Source: an uncultured Prolixibacteraceae bacterium (GTDB taxonomy: Bacteria > Bacteroidota > Bacteroidia > Bacteroidales > Prolixibacteraceae). Taken from it: a stretch of 64,000 nt of DNA. The position numbers and the translations under genes were made by a program. Below the pieces are notes generated by a model. The model saw only the letters and a program-made list of their open reading frames with translations. It did not search any database and was not told the DNA's origin. Within the stretch, counting starts at the first letter, position 1, and each line of letters starts with the position of its first letter. The stretch is taken from contig CAJXZG010000020.1 of assembly GCA_913063265.1 (NCBI GenBank), forward strand, positions 1 to 64,000, written 5' to 3'. Positions 15,842 through 23,865 of the stretch are shown here, one piece after another.

Positions 15842-18787
15842 ATGTTGTTGAATTGTCATACTTGGTTTAGCTTAAAATATGGCACAATTTCGCCGGAAAA
15901 TCTACTGGAAGTATTGTCAAACAGGGGATTTACAAATGTAGCATTAACTGATATTAATAATACTTCAGCAGCAATAGATTTTGTTCGCCTGGCAGAACAA
16001 TACAATATTAATCCGGTTTTGGGGATAGATTTCAGAAATGGAATAGAACAAAAATATATCGGACTGGCTAAAAACCTTGAAGGTTTTCGTGCGCTAAACG
16101 AGCACTTAACCAAATGGCAAGAAAATAAAAATTGTTTTGAAGATTCAGCTCCTGAAATTCGTGATACTTTTATTATTTATCCATTTAAGAAGAAAAAGTT
16201 CTGTAAGCTAAAAGAAAATGAGTTTGTAGGCATAAAATCAACAGAACTGGTAAAACTACCATTTTCCGATTGGAAAAATAATTTAGATAAACTGGTTGTT
16301 CTTCAGCCTTTTACATTTCGTCATAAACGTGACTATAATATTCACCGATTATTGCGTGCCATGGAAAACAATATTTTACTAAGTCGGCTTCCATTATCAG
16401 AGCAGGCATCCATATCTGAATCTATAATAACGAAACAGGAATTGGAAGAAGCGTTTAAAGGTTACCCGGAAATAGTTCATAATACAAAAAAAATACTTGC
16501 TGAATGTTTGGTTGAGTTTGAATATCGCACCAATAAAAACAAAAAATGTTTTTCAGGTTCTCATGCGGAAGATATTAAACTTTTAAGAAAGGAGTGTAAA
16601 AAGGGATTAAAATATCGTTTTGGAAAGCCATCAAAAGAGGTTATAGAAAGGATGGAGAAAGAGCTGAATATGATAAATGAAATGGGATTCAGTTCTTATT
16701 TTTTGATTAATTGGGATATTATCAGTTATGCACGCAATAAAGGATATCCTTATGTTGGACGTGGTAGTGGAGCAAATAGTATGGTAGCCTATTTGTTACA
16801 AATAACTAATGTCGATCCGATTGAACTGGACCTTTATTTCGAGCGGTTTATAAATCCATTCAGATCGAATCCCCCTGATTTTGATATTGATTTTTCGTGG
16901 ACTGACAGAGATGATATTACCAATTACATTTTTAATAAATACAGTTGGGAGAATACTGCGCTTTTAGGTTCGTATATAACATTTGAGCGAAAATCTGCAT
17001 TACGTGAAATTGGAAAAGTTTTTGGATTGCCGGCCGATGAAATAACACGATTACAGAAAAATCCAATTTTACATGAAAATGACCAGTATGGAAAACTTGT
17101 TCTGCAATATGGAAAATTAATTACAGGTATGCCAAGCCATTTGAGTATTCATGCCAGTGGTATACTGATTTCTGAGAAACCAATAAGCTATTACTCTGCA
17201 ACTCATATTTTGCCCAAAGGATTTCCAACTACTCATTTCGATATGCATGTTGCCGAAGATATAGGTTTGTATAAATTCGACATCCTCAGTCAGCGTGGTT
17301 TGGGAAAAATAAAGGATGCTTTGGAGATTATAAAAACTAACCGAAACAAAAAAATAGATATTAATAATATCAACTTATTTAAGGATGATCCCCGTGTAAA
17401 AGGATTGTTAAAAAAGGGGAAGGCAATTGCCTGTTTTTATGTAGAATCTCCTGCAATGCGAATGTTACTCACTAAATTAAAAGCTGAAGATTATAAACGT
17501 TTGGTTGCAGCCAGTTCTATTATTCGTCCGGGAGTGGCTAAAAGCGGAATGATGCGGGAATATATACTTCGTTTTCAGGATAAAAATCGACGGGAAAAAG
17601 CTAAAAAAGAATTACCTGAACTTTATGGAATTCTGGAAGAGACTTTTGGTGTAATGGTTTACCAGGAAGATGTTATAAAAGTGGCGCATTATTTTGCCGG
17701 ACTTACTTTAAGTGAAGCAGATATATTAAGACGGGGAATGTCATGGAAATTCAGGGAGAGAAATGATTTTCAGGTTGTAAGAGATAAATTTTTCAGCAAT
17801 TGCAGAACTAAGGGATATTCTGAAAACACCATTTCTGAAATATGGAAACAAATTGAAAGTTTTGCCAATTATGCTTTCTCAAAAGGGCATTCGGCAAGTT
17901 ATGCAGTCGAAAGTTTTCAGGCACTGTACTTAAAAGCATATTACCCCAGAGAATATATGGTAGCCACGCTAAATAACGGCGGTGGTTTTTATTCGCCTGA
18001 ACTTTATTTTCATGAAGCAAAACTGCATGGAGCAAAAACCGAGTTACCCTGCATAAACAGGAGTCAATGGCTAAACTCAATTCAAAAAGAAACAATTTTT
18101 ATAGGTTTTTATATATTGCGAGAACTGGAACACAATGTCGCTGAAAATATATTAAATGAGCGTACTATAAATGGGGCTTATAAAAGTTTAAAGGATTTTG
18201 TAAAACGTGTTCAAATATCGCTTGAGCAGCTAATAATCCTGGTTCGTTCGGGTGCTTTCAGGTTTACGGGGAAGAATAAAAAAGAATTGCTTTGGGATGC
18301 TCATTATTTGTTAGGGCATGCAAAAAAAACTGTGCCAGAAAAAACACTCTTCGAAACTCAAACACGGGAGTATAATTTACCTGAATTATGGAAACATGAT
18401 TTGGAAGACACCTTTGATGAGATAGAATTACTTGGTTTTCCGATTCGTTCGCCATTTGGAATGCTTGAATCGTCAGTACCTTCGCAGTTGAAAGCTTCGC
18501 AGTTGCCGAAAATTGTTGGCAAAAACGTTGAAATTGTAGGTTATCTTGTACATCGTAAACCAACCAGAACAAGCAACGGTAAAATAATGTATTTTGGCAC
18601 ATGGCTTGATTTGGCAGGGGATTGGTTGGATACCGTTCATTTTCCAGATTCAGGAAACCGCAATCCTTTTAACGGACCAGGGTGTTACCTGATTCGCGGT
18701 AAAGTTGTTGAAGAATATGGCTTTTACAGTATTGAAACTCAATGGATGAATCGATTAAAGTATAAGAACCTCGAGGATTTGAATTAA
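15842..18787 (+). CDS. DNA polymerase III alpha subunit, error-prone (DnaE2-like)
   Basis: 981 residues, shorter than the replicative DnaE (about 1150-1250) and close to DnaE2. An N-terminal PHP domain begins NCHTWFSLKYG, where the second PHP histidine is replaced by aromatic residues, suggesting a non-active PHP. The palm carries PDFDIDFSW (around residues 345-351) and YKFDILSQRGLGK. Helix-hairpin-helix and OB-fold regions follow, the latter in the last 120 residues (VGYLVHRKPTRTSNGKIMYF). In other bacteria DnaE2 works with ImuA/ImuB in damage-induced mutagenesis. Here it follows an active dinB and no imuA is present. Start ATG 15842 gives the expected N-terminus. Confidence 0.88.
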   Translation: MLLNCHTWFSLKYGTISPENLLEVLSNRGFTNVALTDINNTSAAIDFVRLAEQYNINPVLGIDFRNGIEQKYIGLAKNLEGFRALNEHLTKWQENKNCFEDSAPEIRDTFIIYPFKKKKFCKLKENEFVGIKSTELVKLPFSDWKNNLDKLVVLQPFTFRHKRDYNIHRLLRAMENNILLSRLPLSEQASISESIITKQELEEAFKGYPEIVHNTKKILAECLVEFEYRTNKNKKCFSGSHAEDIKLLRKECKKGLKYRFGKPSKEVIERMEKELNMINEMGFSSYFLINWDIISYARNKGYPYVGRGSGANSMVAYLLQITNVDPIELDLYFERFINPFRSNPPDFDIDFSWTDRDDITNYIFNKYSWENTALLGSYITFERKSALREIGKVFGLPADEITRLQKNPILHENDQYGKLVLQYGKLITGMPSHLSIHASGILISEKPISYYSATHILPKGFPTTHFDMHVAEDIGLYKFDILSQRGLGKIKDALEIIKTNRNKKIDINNINLFKDDPRVKGLLKKGKAIACFYVESPAMRMLLTKLKAEDYKRLVAASSIIRPGVAKSGMMREYILRFQDKNRREKAKKELPELYGILEETFGVMVYQEDVIKVAHYFAGLTLSEADILRRGMSWKFRERNDFQVVRDKFFSNCRTKGYSENTISEIWKQIESFANYAFSKGHSASYAVESFQALYLKAYYPREYMVATLNNGGGFYSPELYFHEAKLHGAKTELPCINRSQWLNSIQKETIFIGFYILRELEHNVAENILNERTINGAYKSLKDFVKRVQISLEQLIILVRSGAFRFTGKNKKELLWDAHYLLGHAKKTVPEKTLFETQTREYNLPELWKHDLEDTFDEIELLGFPIRSPFGMLESSVPSQLKASQLPKIVGKNVEIVGYLVHRKPTRTSNGKIMYFGTWLDLAGDWLDTVHFPDSGNRNPFNGPGCYLIRGKVVEEYGFYSIETQWMNRLKYKNLEDLN

Positions 18788-18908
18788 AACTCGCATTTAT
18801 TACCAATTTGATTACAATAATTTCTAATTTATTCTAATTTTATTTTACGATTTTATTAACATTATACTTTCGTTTTTACTGTTATTTGTAGGTTATAGCG
18901 TTTTTTAT

Positions 18909-18938
18909 ATTGTTAATAACTTTTTTTGATTACATTTG
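18909..18938 (+). promoter_or_regulatory. Promoter of the unknown 141-residue gene
   Basis: ATTG at 18909-18912, 18 bases, then TACATTTG at 18931-18938, a full TAnnTTTG match. The start codon is 33 bases downstream. Confidence 0.55.
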
Positions 18939-18971
18939 CATTTGTTGTAGTAATCATTTAAAGCAGGGCCC

Positions 18972-19397
18972 ATGATGGAAACTTTTGCCAGGTTAATCCA
19001 CAAAACAAAGATTACATATTTGCCAACGAACTTTCCTGTTCATTATTACGGATTACCGGATGGTAAGGTCTATATTATTTATGCCCGTTTTTATGAAATA
19101 AAATTTCAGCGCTCCGGCCTTGAGTTTGTTTTGGCAGAACATCAGGAATTTTCTTACAATTACACCGAAGGTAAATTAAAGTTGAATGGGAAAACCGACA
19201 GCAGATATCCGGTATATCCTGAAATGGTTGACAAACCAAATCCCAAAATTAAAATTAAAAAGGTAACCAGGGATTTTAAATCTTTTGCAGAAGCCATTGC
19301 GCAGCTGGATAAAAAGGCAAAAACCCAGTTAGATACAGCACCTGAGAACATTGAAATTGTTCCGGATAAAGACAAAGATCAACTTTCAATTGCTTGA
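18972..19397 (+). CDS. Unknown protein inside the translesion island
   Basis: 141 residues. I do not recognise the family. An alternative start is the second Met one codon later. It has no signal peptide or membrane helix. The N-terminal 90 residues look like a small alpha/beta fold rich in Tyr and Phe (HYYGLPDGKVYIIYARFYEI). The C-terminal 50 are Lys- and Asp-rich and may be flexible. It has its own promoter, follows dnaE by 184 bases, and ends 10 bases from the SRAP gene on the other strand. Position suggests a role in damage tolerance, perhaps as a partner of the polymerases, but nothing in the sequence proves it. Confidence 0.65.
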   Translation: MMETFARLIHKTKITYLPTNFPVHYYGLPDGKVYIIYARFYEIKFQRSGLEFVLAEHQEFSYNYTEGKLKLNGKTDSRYPVYPEMVDKPNPKIKIKKVTRDFKSFAEAIAQLDKKAKTQLDTAPENIEIVPDKDKDQLSIA

Positions 19398-19407
19398 TGA
19401 AATAACA

Positions 19408-20217
19408 TTAAAAAAGGGTAGGAGTTCCTCCTCTCAAATCCACACTTTTTTCAAAATATTCAGGATACTTTTCTAATAAACTGCTTAACTCCTGGTAATG
19501 GTAATAAACTGTTACACCCGGATCATCTTCATATTGTAGTCGTGGATTAATCTTCTTTATCGGCGTAGCAATTAATTTGTCAGCATCAAATGGTTCAAAA
19601 TAGCTTTTTATCTCATCTTCATTGAGGTTTTTATCAAGCCATTTCATTGCTTTTCCTGGATCTATTATCAAAGGCATCCTCTTTTTTTTGTTATGAACAA
19701 GTTCCATCAATTCGTTGGCAGGAGTTGTAATTATAGCATAATTATGAATTATTTCACCTGTATTTCTATCCGTAAATTTCTCCCAAATACCTCCAAAAAC
19801 AAACATTCCGCCATCTTTTAGTGCTACGTAAAACGGGTATTTTTCGGAATTGGATTTCCCTGGATTTTTATGCCTCCATTCAAAAAAGCCACTACATAAA
19901 ACAAGACATCTTTGTTTTTGTATGGCTTTACCAAATAACCGACTTTCAAAAAGATTTTCTGCTTTGGCATTTAAAGTATTGTATTGATTTAAAAATGCAG
20001 CTGCCTTTTCAAGATTTGGAGTATTTGCCGATACAAATCCCCAACGAAACATTTGGATATTTTCAGGATTATCGTCGCTGATAACCGGCATCAAAGGAAA
20101 ATCAAAACCTTTTACAAACTGTTTGTCATCAAAAAGGCTCAGTTGTTCTTCGGTAATGATTCCGTTTTCGATTAAAGCTTTTGGATTGGTTTTAACAACC
20201 GCGTAATAGAAACACAT
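19408..20217 (-). CDS. SRAP domain protein (HMCES/YedK type abasic-site crosslinker)
   Basis: I take ATG 20217 (269 residues), not the upstream in-frame ATG at 20241, because it gives Met-Cys-Phe. After Met removal Cys2 becomes the N-terminal nucleophile that forms a thiazolidine link with abasic sites in single-stranded DNA. Other family motifs are CSGFFEWRH (catalytic Glu), YAIITTPAN, and KKRMPLIIDP, preceded by His in LVHNKKK. It protects abasic sites at replication forks. It is third in a umuD-umuC-SRAP row with a 39-base gap, so it is probably co-induced with Pol V. Confidence 0.9.
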   Translation of the reverse strand: MCFYYAVVKTNPKALIENGIITEEQLSLFDDKQFVKGFDFPLMPVISDDNPENIQMFRWGFVSANTPNLEKAAAFLNQYNTLNAKAENLFESRLFGKAIQKQRCLVLCSGFFEWRHKNPGKSNSEKYPFYVALKDGGMFVFGGIWEKFTDRNTGEIIHNYAIITTPANELMELVHNKKKRMPLIIDPGKAMKWLDKNLNEDEIKSYFEPFDADKLIATPIKKINPRLQYEDDPGVTVYYHYQELSSLLEKYPEYFEKSVDLRGGTPTLF

Positions 20218-20256
20218 AATTTTTTGAATTACAAATAACAAAATCCAAATTACAAA

Positions 20257-21507
20257 TTAAATTCTCACCTCAATAATTTCATTCCAGTTTGTAGTGTATC
20301 GTTGTGAAAGCTTTTCCTGTCTGAGCTTCCATTTTTTTCCATCCCCCTGAACAGCAAGTTTTATTTTATCTCTTCCAAATTCATAGTTTAACTTATCTAC
20401 AGCATTTCGCAAATTTCTGAATTTTTCGCGGTTGCTTTTGTCAAAAAGATTGGCTTGCACCTGCTTTTCGCTCTGAAGCCCATCGACAATTACACCTGCT
20501 TTTTTGTAGTTGTAACTTGAGCTGTAAATCTGATTTAAGCAATACAAAGCGTGTTTTACCAGTTCAATATTTTCATTGCTTGCAACCGGTAAGGAAATGG
20601 TTTTACTTTTGTTGATTTGAACTTCATTTTGATTAAAAGGATCGGTATGAATAAAAACTGTAAGCAGATTTGCTACAGAATGTTGCATGCGCAGTTTTTC
20701 CGCGCATCTAACTGCATAAGTTGATACTGCTTCTTCCAATAATTCTATTTTCGATGTCTTTTTTCCAAACGCCCTTGTGGTTGCGATTGCTTTTTTTGAA
20801 GGAACTGTCAATTCAAGAAGGATACAGGATTCGCCAAGTAACTCACGTTTTATTCGCATTCCCATTACCTTCATTTTAGCACGAAGCCAGTTATCATCCA
20901 GCAGGGTAAAATCGTAGGCAGTGCTAATCTTATTCCGTTCTAAAAGTTTAAAATATTGTCCACCAATACCCCAAATTTTATTTACAGGAGTATTTCTGAT
21001 TACTGAATCACGGTGTTGGTCATTTCTGATAATAAAAATACCACCACTTAATTTTGCTGCTTTATTTGCAATTTTGGCCAAAGTTTTTGTTGGGCCAATT
21101 CCAACCGAAATTGGAATACCCGTATTCCTTCTTACTGTATTTTTGATATTATTGGCCAATGTATTCAGGTCTCCGGAAAAACCGGATAAATTCAGAAATG
21201 CTTCATCGATGCTGTAAATTTCTATTTCGGGTACAAATTGGGTGAGAGTCTCGGTTACTCTTGCAGACATATCGCCATACAATGTATAATTCGAGGAAAA
21301 AACATATACATGATTTTCTTTCAAAAACCGGGTTTTGAGAAATGCGGGTTCTGCCATTTTTAAACCAAGCCTTTTTGCTTCGTCTGAGCGTGAAATAATA
21401 CAACCATCGTTGTTTGACAGCACAACCACCGGTTTTCCTTCAAGATGTGGATTAAATACACGCTCGCAGGAAACATAGAAATTATTACAATCGACTAAGG
21501 CAAACAT
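20257..21507 (-). CDS. umuC: DNA polymerase V catalytic subunit
   Basis: 416 residues. The Y-family core shows FALVDCNNFYVSCERVFNP at the start and SIDEAFLNL for the second catalytic pair. The C-terminus contains the UmuC-specific domain and a clamp motif QANLF. UmuC inserts nucleotides opposite lesions together with processed UmuD and RecA. It follows umuD by 65 bases and precedes SRAP by 39, all on the minus strand. Length is normal (E. coli 422). Confidence 0.95.
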   Translation of the reverse strand: MFALVDCNNFYVSCERVFNPHLEGKPVVVLSNNDGCIISRSDEAKRLGLKMAEPAFLKTRFLKENHVYVFSSNYTLYGDMSARVTETLTQFVPEIEIYSIDEAFLNLSGFSGDLNTLANNIKNTVRRNTGIPISVGIGPTKTLAKIANKAAKLSGGIFIIRNDQHRDSVIRNTPVNKIWGIGGQYFKLLERNKISTAYDFTLLDDNWLRAKMKVMGMRIKRELLGESCILLELTVPSKKAIATTRAFGKKTSKIELLEEAVSTYAVRCAEKLRMQHSVANLLTVFIHTDPFNQNEVQINKSKTISLPVASNENIELVKHALYCLNQIYSSSYNYKKAGVIVDGLQSEKQVQANLFDKSNREKFRNLRNAVDKLNYEFGRDKIKLAVQGDGKKWKLRQEKLSQRYTTNWNEIIEVRI

Positions 21508-21572
21508 GTCTGAAAAGATTAAAGTTGGAATCCCGAAGGCTGAATTATCAAGATTAAAACCACATTCATGTT

Positions 21573-22016
21573 CTAATGTTTTTTTATAGAGTAAGTTACC
21601 ACTCCCCAGATGGTTACGTCATATTTAGCTTGAATCTCAATAGGGGGGTAGTTGGGATTTTCTGGCTTCAGAAAGAACTTACCTCTTTGTTTCTCAAGTC
21701 GTTTTACCGTAAATTCTCCATCAACTAAACATACCACAATCGAACCTTCAGATGGCATTTTAGATCTGTCAATTATTAATAAATCCCCATCTGAAATTCC
21801 CGCCAGTGTCATTGAATCACCGCGTACGCGTGCATAAAAAGTAGCGCTTTCGTTGCTTATCAGTTCTTTATTTAAATCTAACCTGGCTTCTGAATAGTCA
21901 TCAGCGGGAGACGGGAATCCAGCTGAAACCGTTGCTTCAACCAGTGGCAATTCAGAATAAGTTTCTACCCTTGGTTGAAATAAGTCCAATTTGACTATAT
22001 TTTCGTCAGATCTCAT
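21573..22016 (-). CDS. umuD: UmuD-like S24 autoprotease, Pol V accessory subunit
   Basis: 147 residues with no DNA-binding domain, as in UmuD. The cleavage site is Ala32-Gly33 (TVSAGFPSP). The catalytic pair is Ser68 (RGDSMT) and Lys105 (FTVKRL), spaced 37 as in E. coli UmuD. RecA-stimulated self-cleavage gives UmuD', which activates UmuC. It is the first gene of the umuD-umuC-SRAP operon. The upstream gap holds a small dyad ATTTGC-TG-GCAAAT at about 22032-22045, a possible operator. Confidence 0.93.
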   Translation of the reverse strand: MRSDENIVKLDLFQPRVETYSELPLVEATVSAGFPSPADDYSEARLDLNKELISNESATFYARVRGDSMTLAGISDGDLLIIDRSKMPSEGSIVVCLVDGEFTVKRLEKQRGKFFLKPENPNYPPIEIQAKYDVTIWGVVTYSIKKH

Positions 22017-22602
22017 TCTATCAATATATTAAAATTTGCTGGCAAATGACATCAAAAAGTATAAATGATTTAATTATAAAGAAGAAATGAATTCAATAAG
22101 TTTTTCAATAGATTTCTTATTTGTAAATAATTATGTTAACTAATAAAATGAAATTAAATAGTAGTATATATTGTTCGAAACAAAACAACCTTAATAGATT
22201 TTTAAGTCTCTGAGATTCGTACATTTCAATTTTAATTGATAGATATTCCAAAAAACATATTCTCAGTGCGTGGGATTTGTGCTTTATATTTACCTGAGCG
22301 GCAGTAAGCGAAGGCAAGCGAGGCACGAGCGCCCGTCCAAATGGCATCATCCGGGCGGACAGACATAATATTAAATTATAGGGCGAACACATCAAAAGAA
22401 ATTCTGAATACACTTTTACATAAAATCTTTGCCGTTATCGGACTTGCAGCCACGATAACTGATTTTATGCAAACCAGCATAGCTGGACGTAATATTCCTG
22501 AAACTCTAAAAAAACAATTAAATACGTTTGTCCTATAATATATATTATGTTAAATATTATAATTATTAAAAAGGAGAGACGAAGCTCCCCTTTAAATATT
22601 AT
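22017..22602. other. 586-base gene-poor gap with GC-rich hairpin island
   Basis: Most of this gap is AT-rich and shows no convincing gene. Bases 22294-22360 stand out, at roughly two thirds GC by count. They contain near-tandem copies AAGCGAAGGC and AAGCGAGGC (22306-22324) and a perfect 6-base-pair stem CGCCCG (22330-22335) with CGGGCG (22352-22357). The TCC just after the first arm could also pair with GGA after the second, making a small pseudoknot. A 65-codon frame starts at 22341 inside this structure (to 22538), but its composition gives no support for a gene. The minus-strand 98-codon frame at 22117-22413 is also unsupported. Confidence 0.5.
22564..22593 (-). terminator. Terminator of the TPR gene
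   Basis: On the minus strand, AAAGGGGAG pairs with CTCTCCTTT (one G-U) around loop CTTCGT, followed by a T run. It starts 10 bases after the TPR stop codon. Confidence 0.8.
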
Positions 22603-23784
22603 TTATTTTAAACTTTCCAATTGTTCTAAAACTGCATTGTATTTATCCATTTCCTGTAGACGATAATATAAGTTTTTTAACGATTCTAGTACCATTTTAT
22701 CATTGGCTTCGAGTTCGTTACATTTTTCCATATATGGCAGTGCCTGTGCAAACCATTCATCAGCTTTTGCCATTTCTGCTTCGTAACGATCGTTTTCGTT
22801 TGCAGGAACATCTTTTGCAACTTCACTTTGTGCTACACCTTTATTATAATACAAGGCTCCAAGATTATAATATGCATTAAAATATTCCGGATCTACCTCC
22901 ATCGTTTTTTTATATGTTTCAATGGCTTCGTCTTCTTTACCTAATTTTTCATATAATGCTCCTTGTGCAAAGTAATATCTTGGATTGCTGCCATCCTGAG
23001 CAATTGCTTTTTCCAGGTTAGCCAAAGCCTCGTCTGTTCTGTCCAAATCCATATAAATCTGAATTAAACTTTCAAGTACAGCGTTATCCTCCGGATATTT
23101 TTCATAACCCTCCTGCAGTGCTTCCAATGCAGCAGTGGTGTCTTTCATAATTTGATGAGAAGCACTGATTAAGTTATAGGTTCTGGCTCCGTTATAACCA
23201 TATTTAGCGGCTTCAGTGTAATATTTTACTGCTTTTTCATACTGCTCACCATTATATGCTGCCAGTCCTGCATTAAATATAATAACAGTATCTATGGCAT
23301 CAGGATTATCTGCTTTTACAATATCAATGCTATTAATTTCAAGGATTTGTTCGAAAGAAGACAAGGCTTTGTCGTAATCTTCAACCTGAAAAGCATTAAT
23401 AGCCTGATTTGTCAAATCGTTAGTTAAAAGTGTAAGTTTAATTTTAACCGTTTTTGAGTTGTTTCCTTTGGTATCCAGTTCCAATGCTTTTTTGTAAGAT
23501 TCCAAAGCAACTGTTAACGGATCATCGGCAAGACTTTTAATATTTTCGTCAGTGGACTGTCCGATTGCCTGATAAATCTCTCCTCTCACTTCCCATGTTT
23601 TTGCCCATGGAATTGATTTTGCTGATTTTGGATTGGACGGATCAACTGTTAATTCAATAGTTTCAAAAGCCTCTTTTATTTTTCCTGCTTCCTTTAAGCT
23701 TTGTGCCGTGGTTACTTTACCTTTTTGTGCAACAGCAGCTGAAGTTACTATTGCTAAGGCAAGAAGAATAATTGTTCTTTTCAT
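22603..23784 (-). CDS. Exported tetratricopeptide-repeat protein
   Basis: 393 residues. A signal peptide covers about 1-19 (MKRTIILLALAIVTSAAVAQ). The rest is a helical solenoid with TPR motifs, clearest at ALSSFEQILEIN, KAVKYYTEAAKYG, EALANLEKAIAQDGSNPRYYF and EAIETYKKTMEVDPEYFNAY. It is probably periplasmic and a protein-interaction scaffold. Partner unknown. It follows gyrA on the same strand, but a promoter in the 81-base gap suggests independent transcription. Confidence 0.88.
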   Translation of the reverse strand: MKRTIILLALAIVTSAAVAQKGKVTTAQSLKEAGKIKEAFETIELTVDPSNPKSAKSIPWAKTWEVRGEIYQAIGQSTDENIKSLADDPLTVALESYKKALELDTKGNNSKTVKIKLTLLTNDLTNQAINAFQVEDYDKALSSFEQILEINSIDIVKADNPDAIDTVIIFNAGLAAYNGEQYEKAVKYYTEAAKYGYNGARTYNLISASHQIMKDTTAALEALQEGYEKYPEDNAVLESLIQIYMDLDRTDEALANLEKAIAQDGSNPRYYFAQGALYEKLGKEDEAIETYKKTMEVDPEYFNAYYNLGALYYNKGVAQSEVAKDVPANENDRYEAEMAKADEWFAQALPYMEKCNELEANDKMVLESLKNLYYRLQEMDKYNAVLEQLESLK

Positions 23785-23811
23785 TTCAAAATGGTTTTTT
23801 AATTTTTGCTA

Positions 23812-23841
23812 CAAAAATATGTTTATAAATTTTATTTCAAA
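23812..23841 (-). promoter_or_regulatory. Promoter of the TPR gene
   Basis: On the minus strand, TTTG (23841-23838), 18 bases, then TATTTTTG (23819-23812), 28 bases before the ATG. Confidence 0.6.
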
Positions 23842-23865
23842 AAATGATGAATACTAATAAGTTAC

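Noticed and set aside
22117-22413. 98-codon minus-strand frame
   Set aside because: Composition is typical of random AT-rich translation and it crosses the GC-rich structure.
22341-22538. 65-codon reading frame in the 22 kb gap as a gene
   Set aside because: It starts inside the GC-rich hairpin, has no promoter or ribosome site and no recognisable family. Kept only as part of the gap description.
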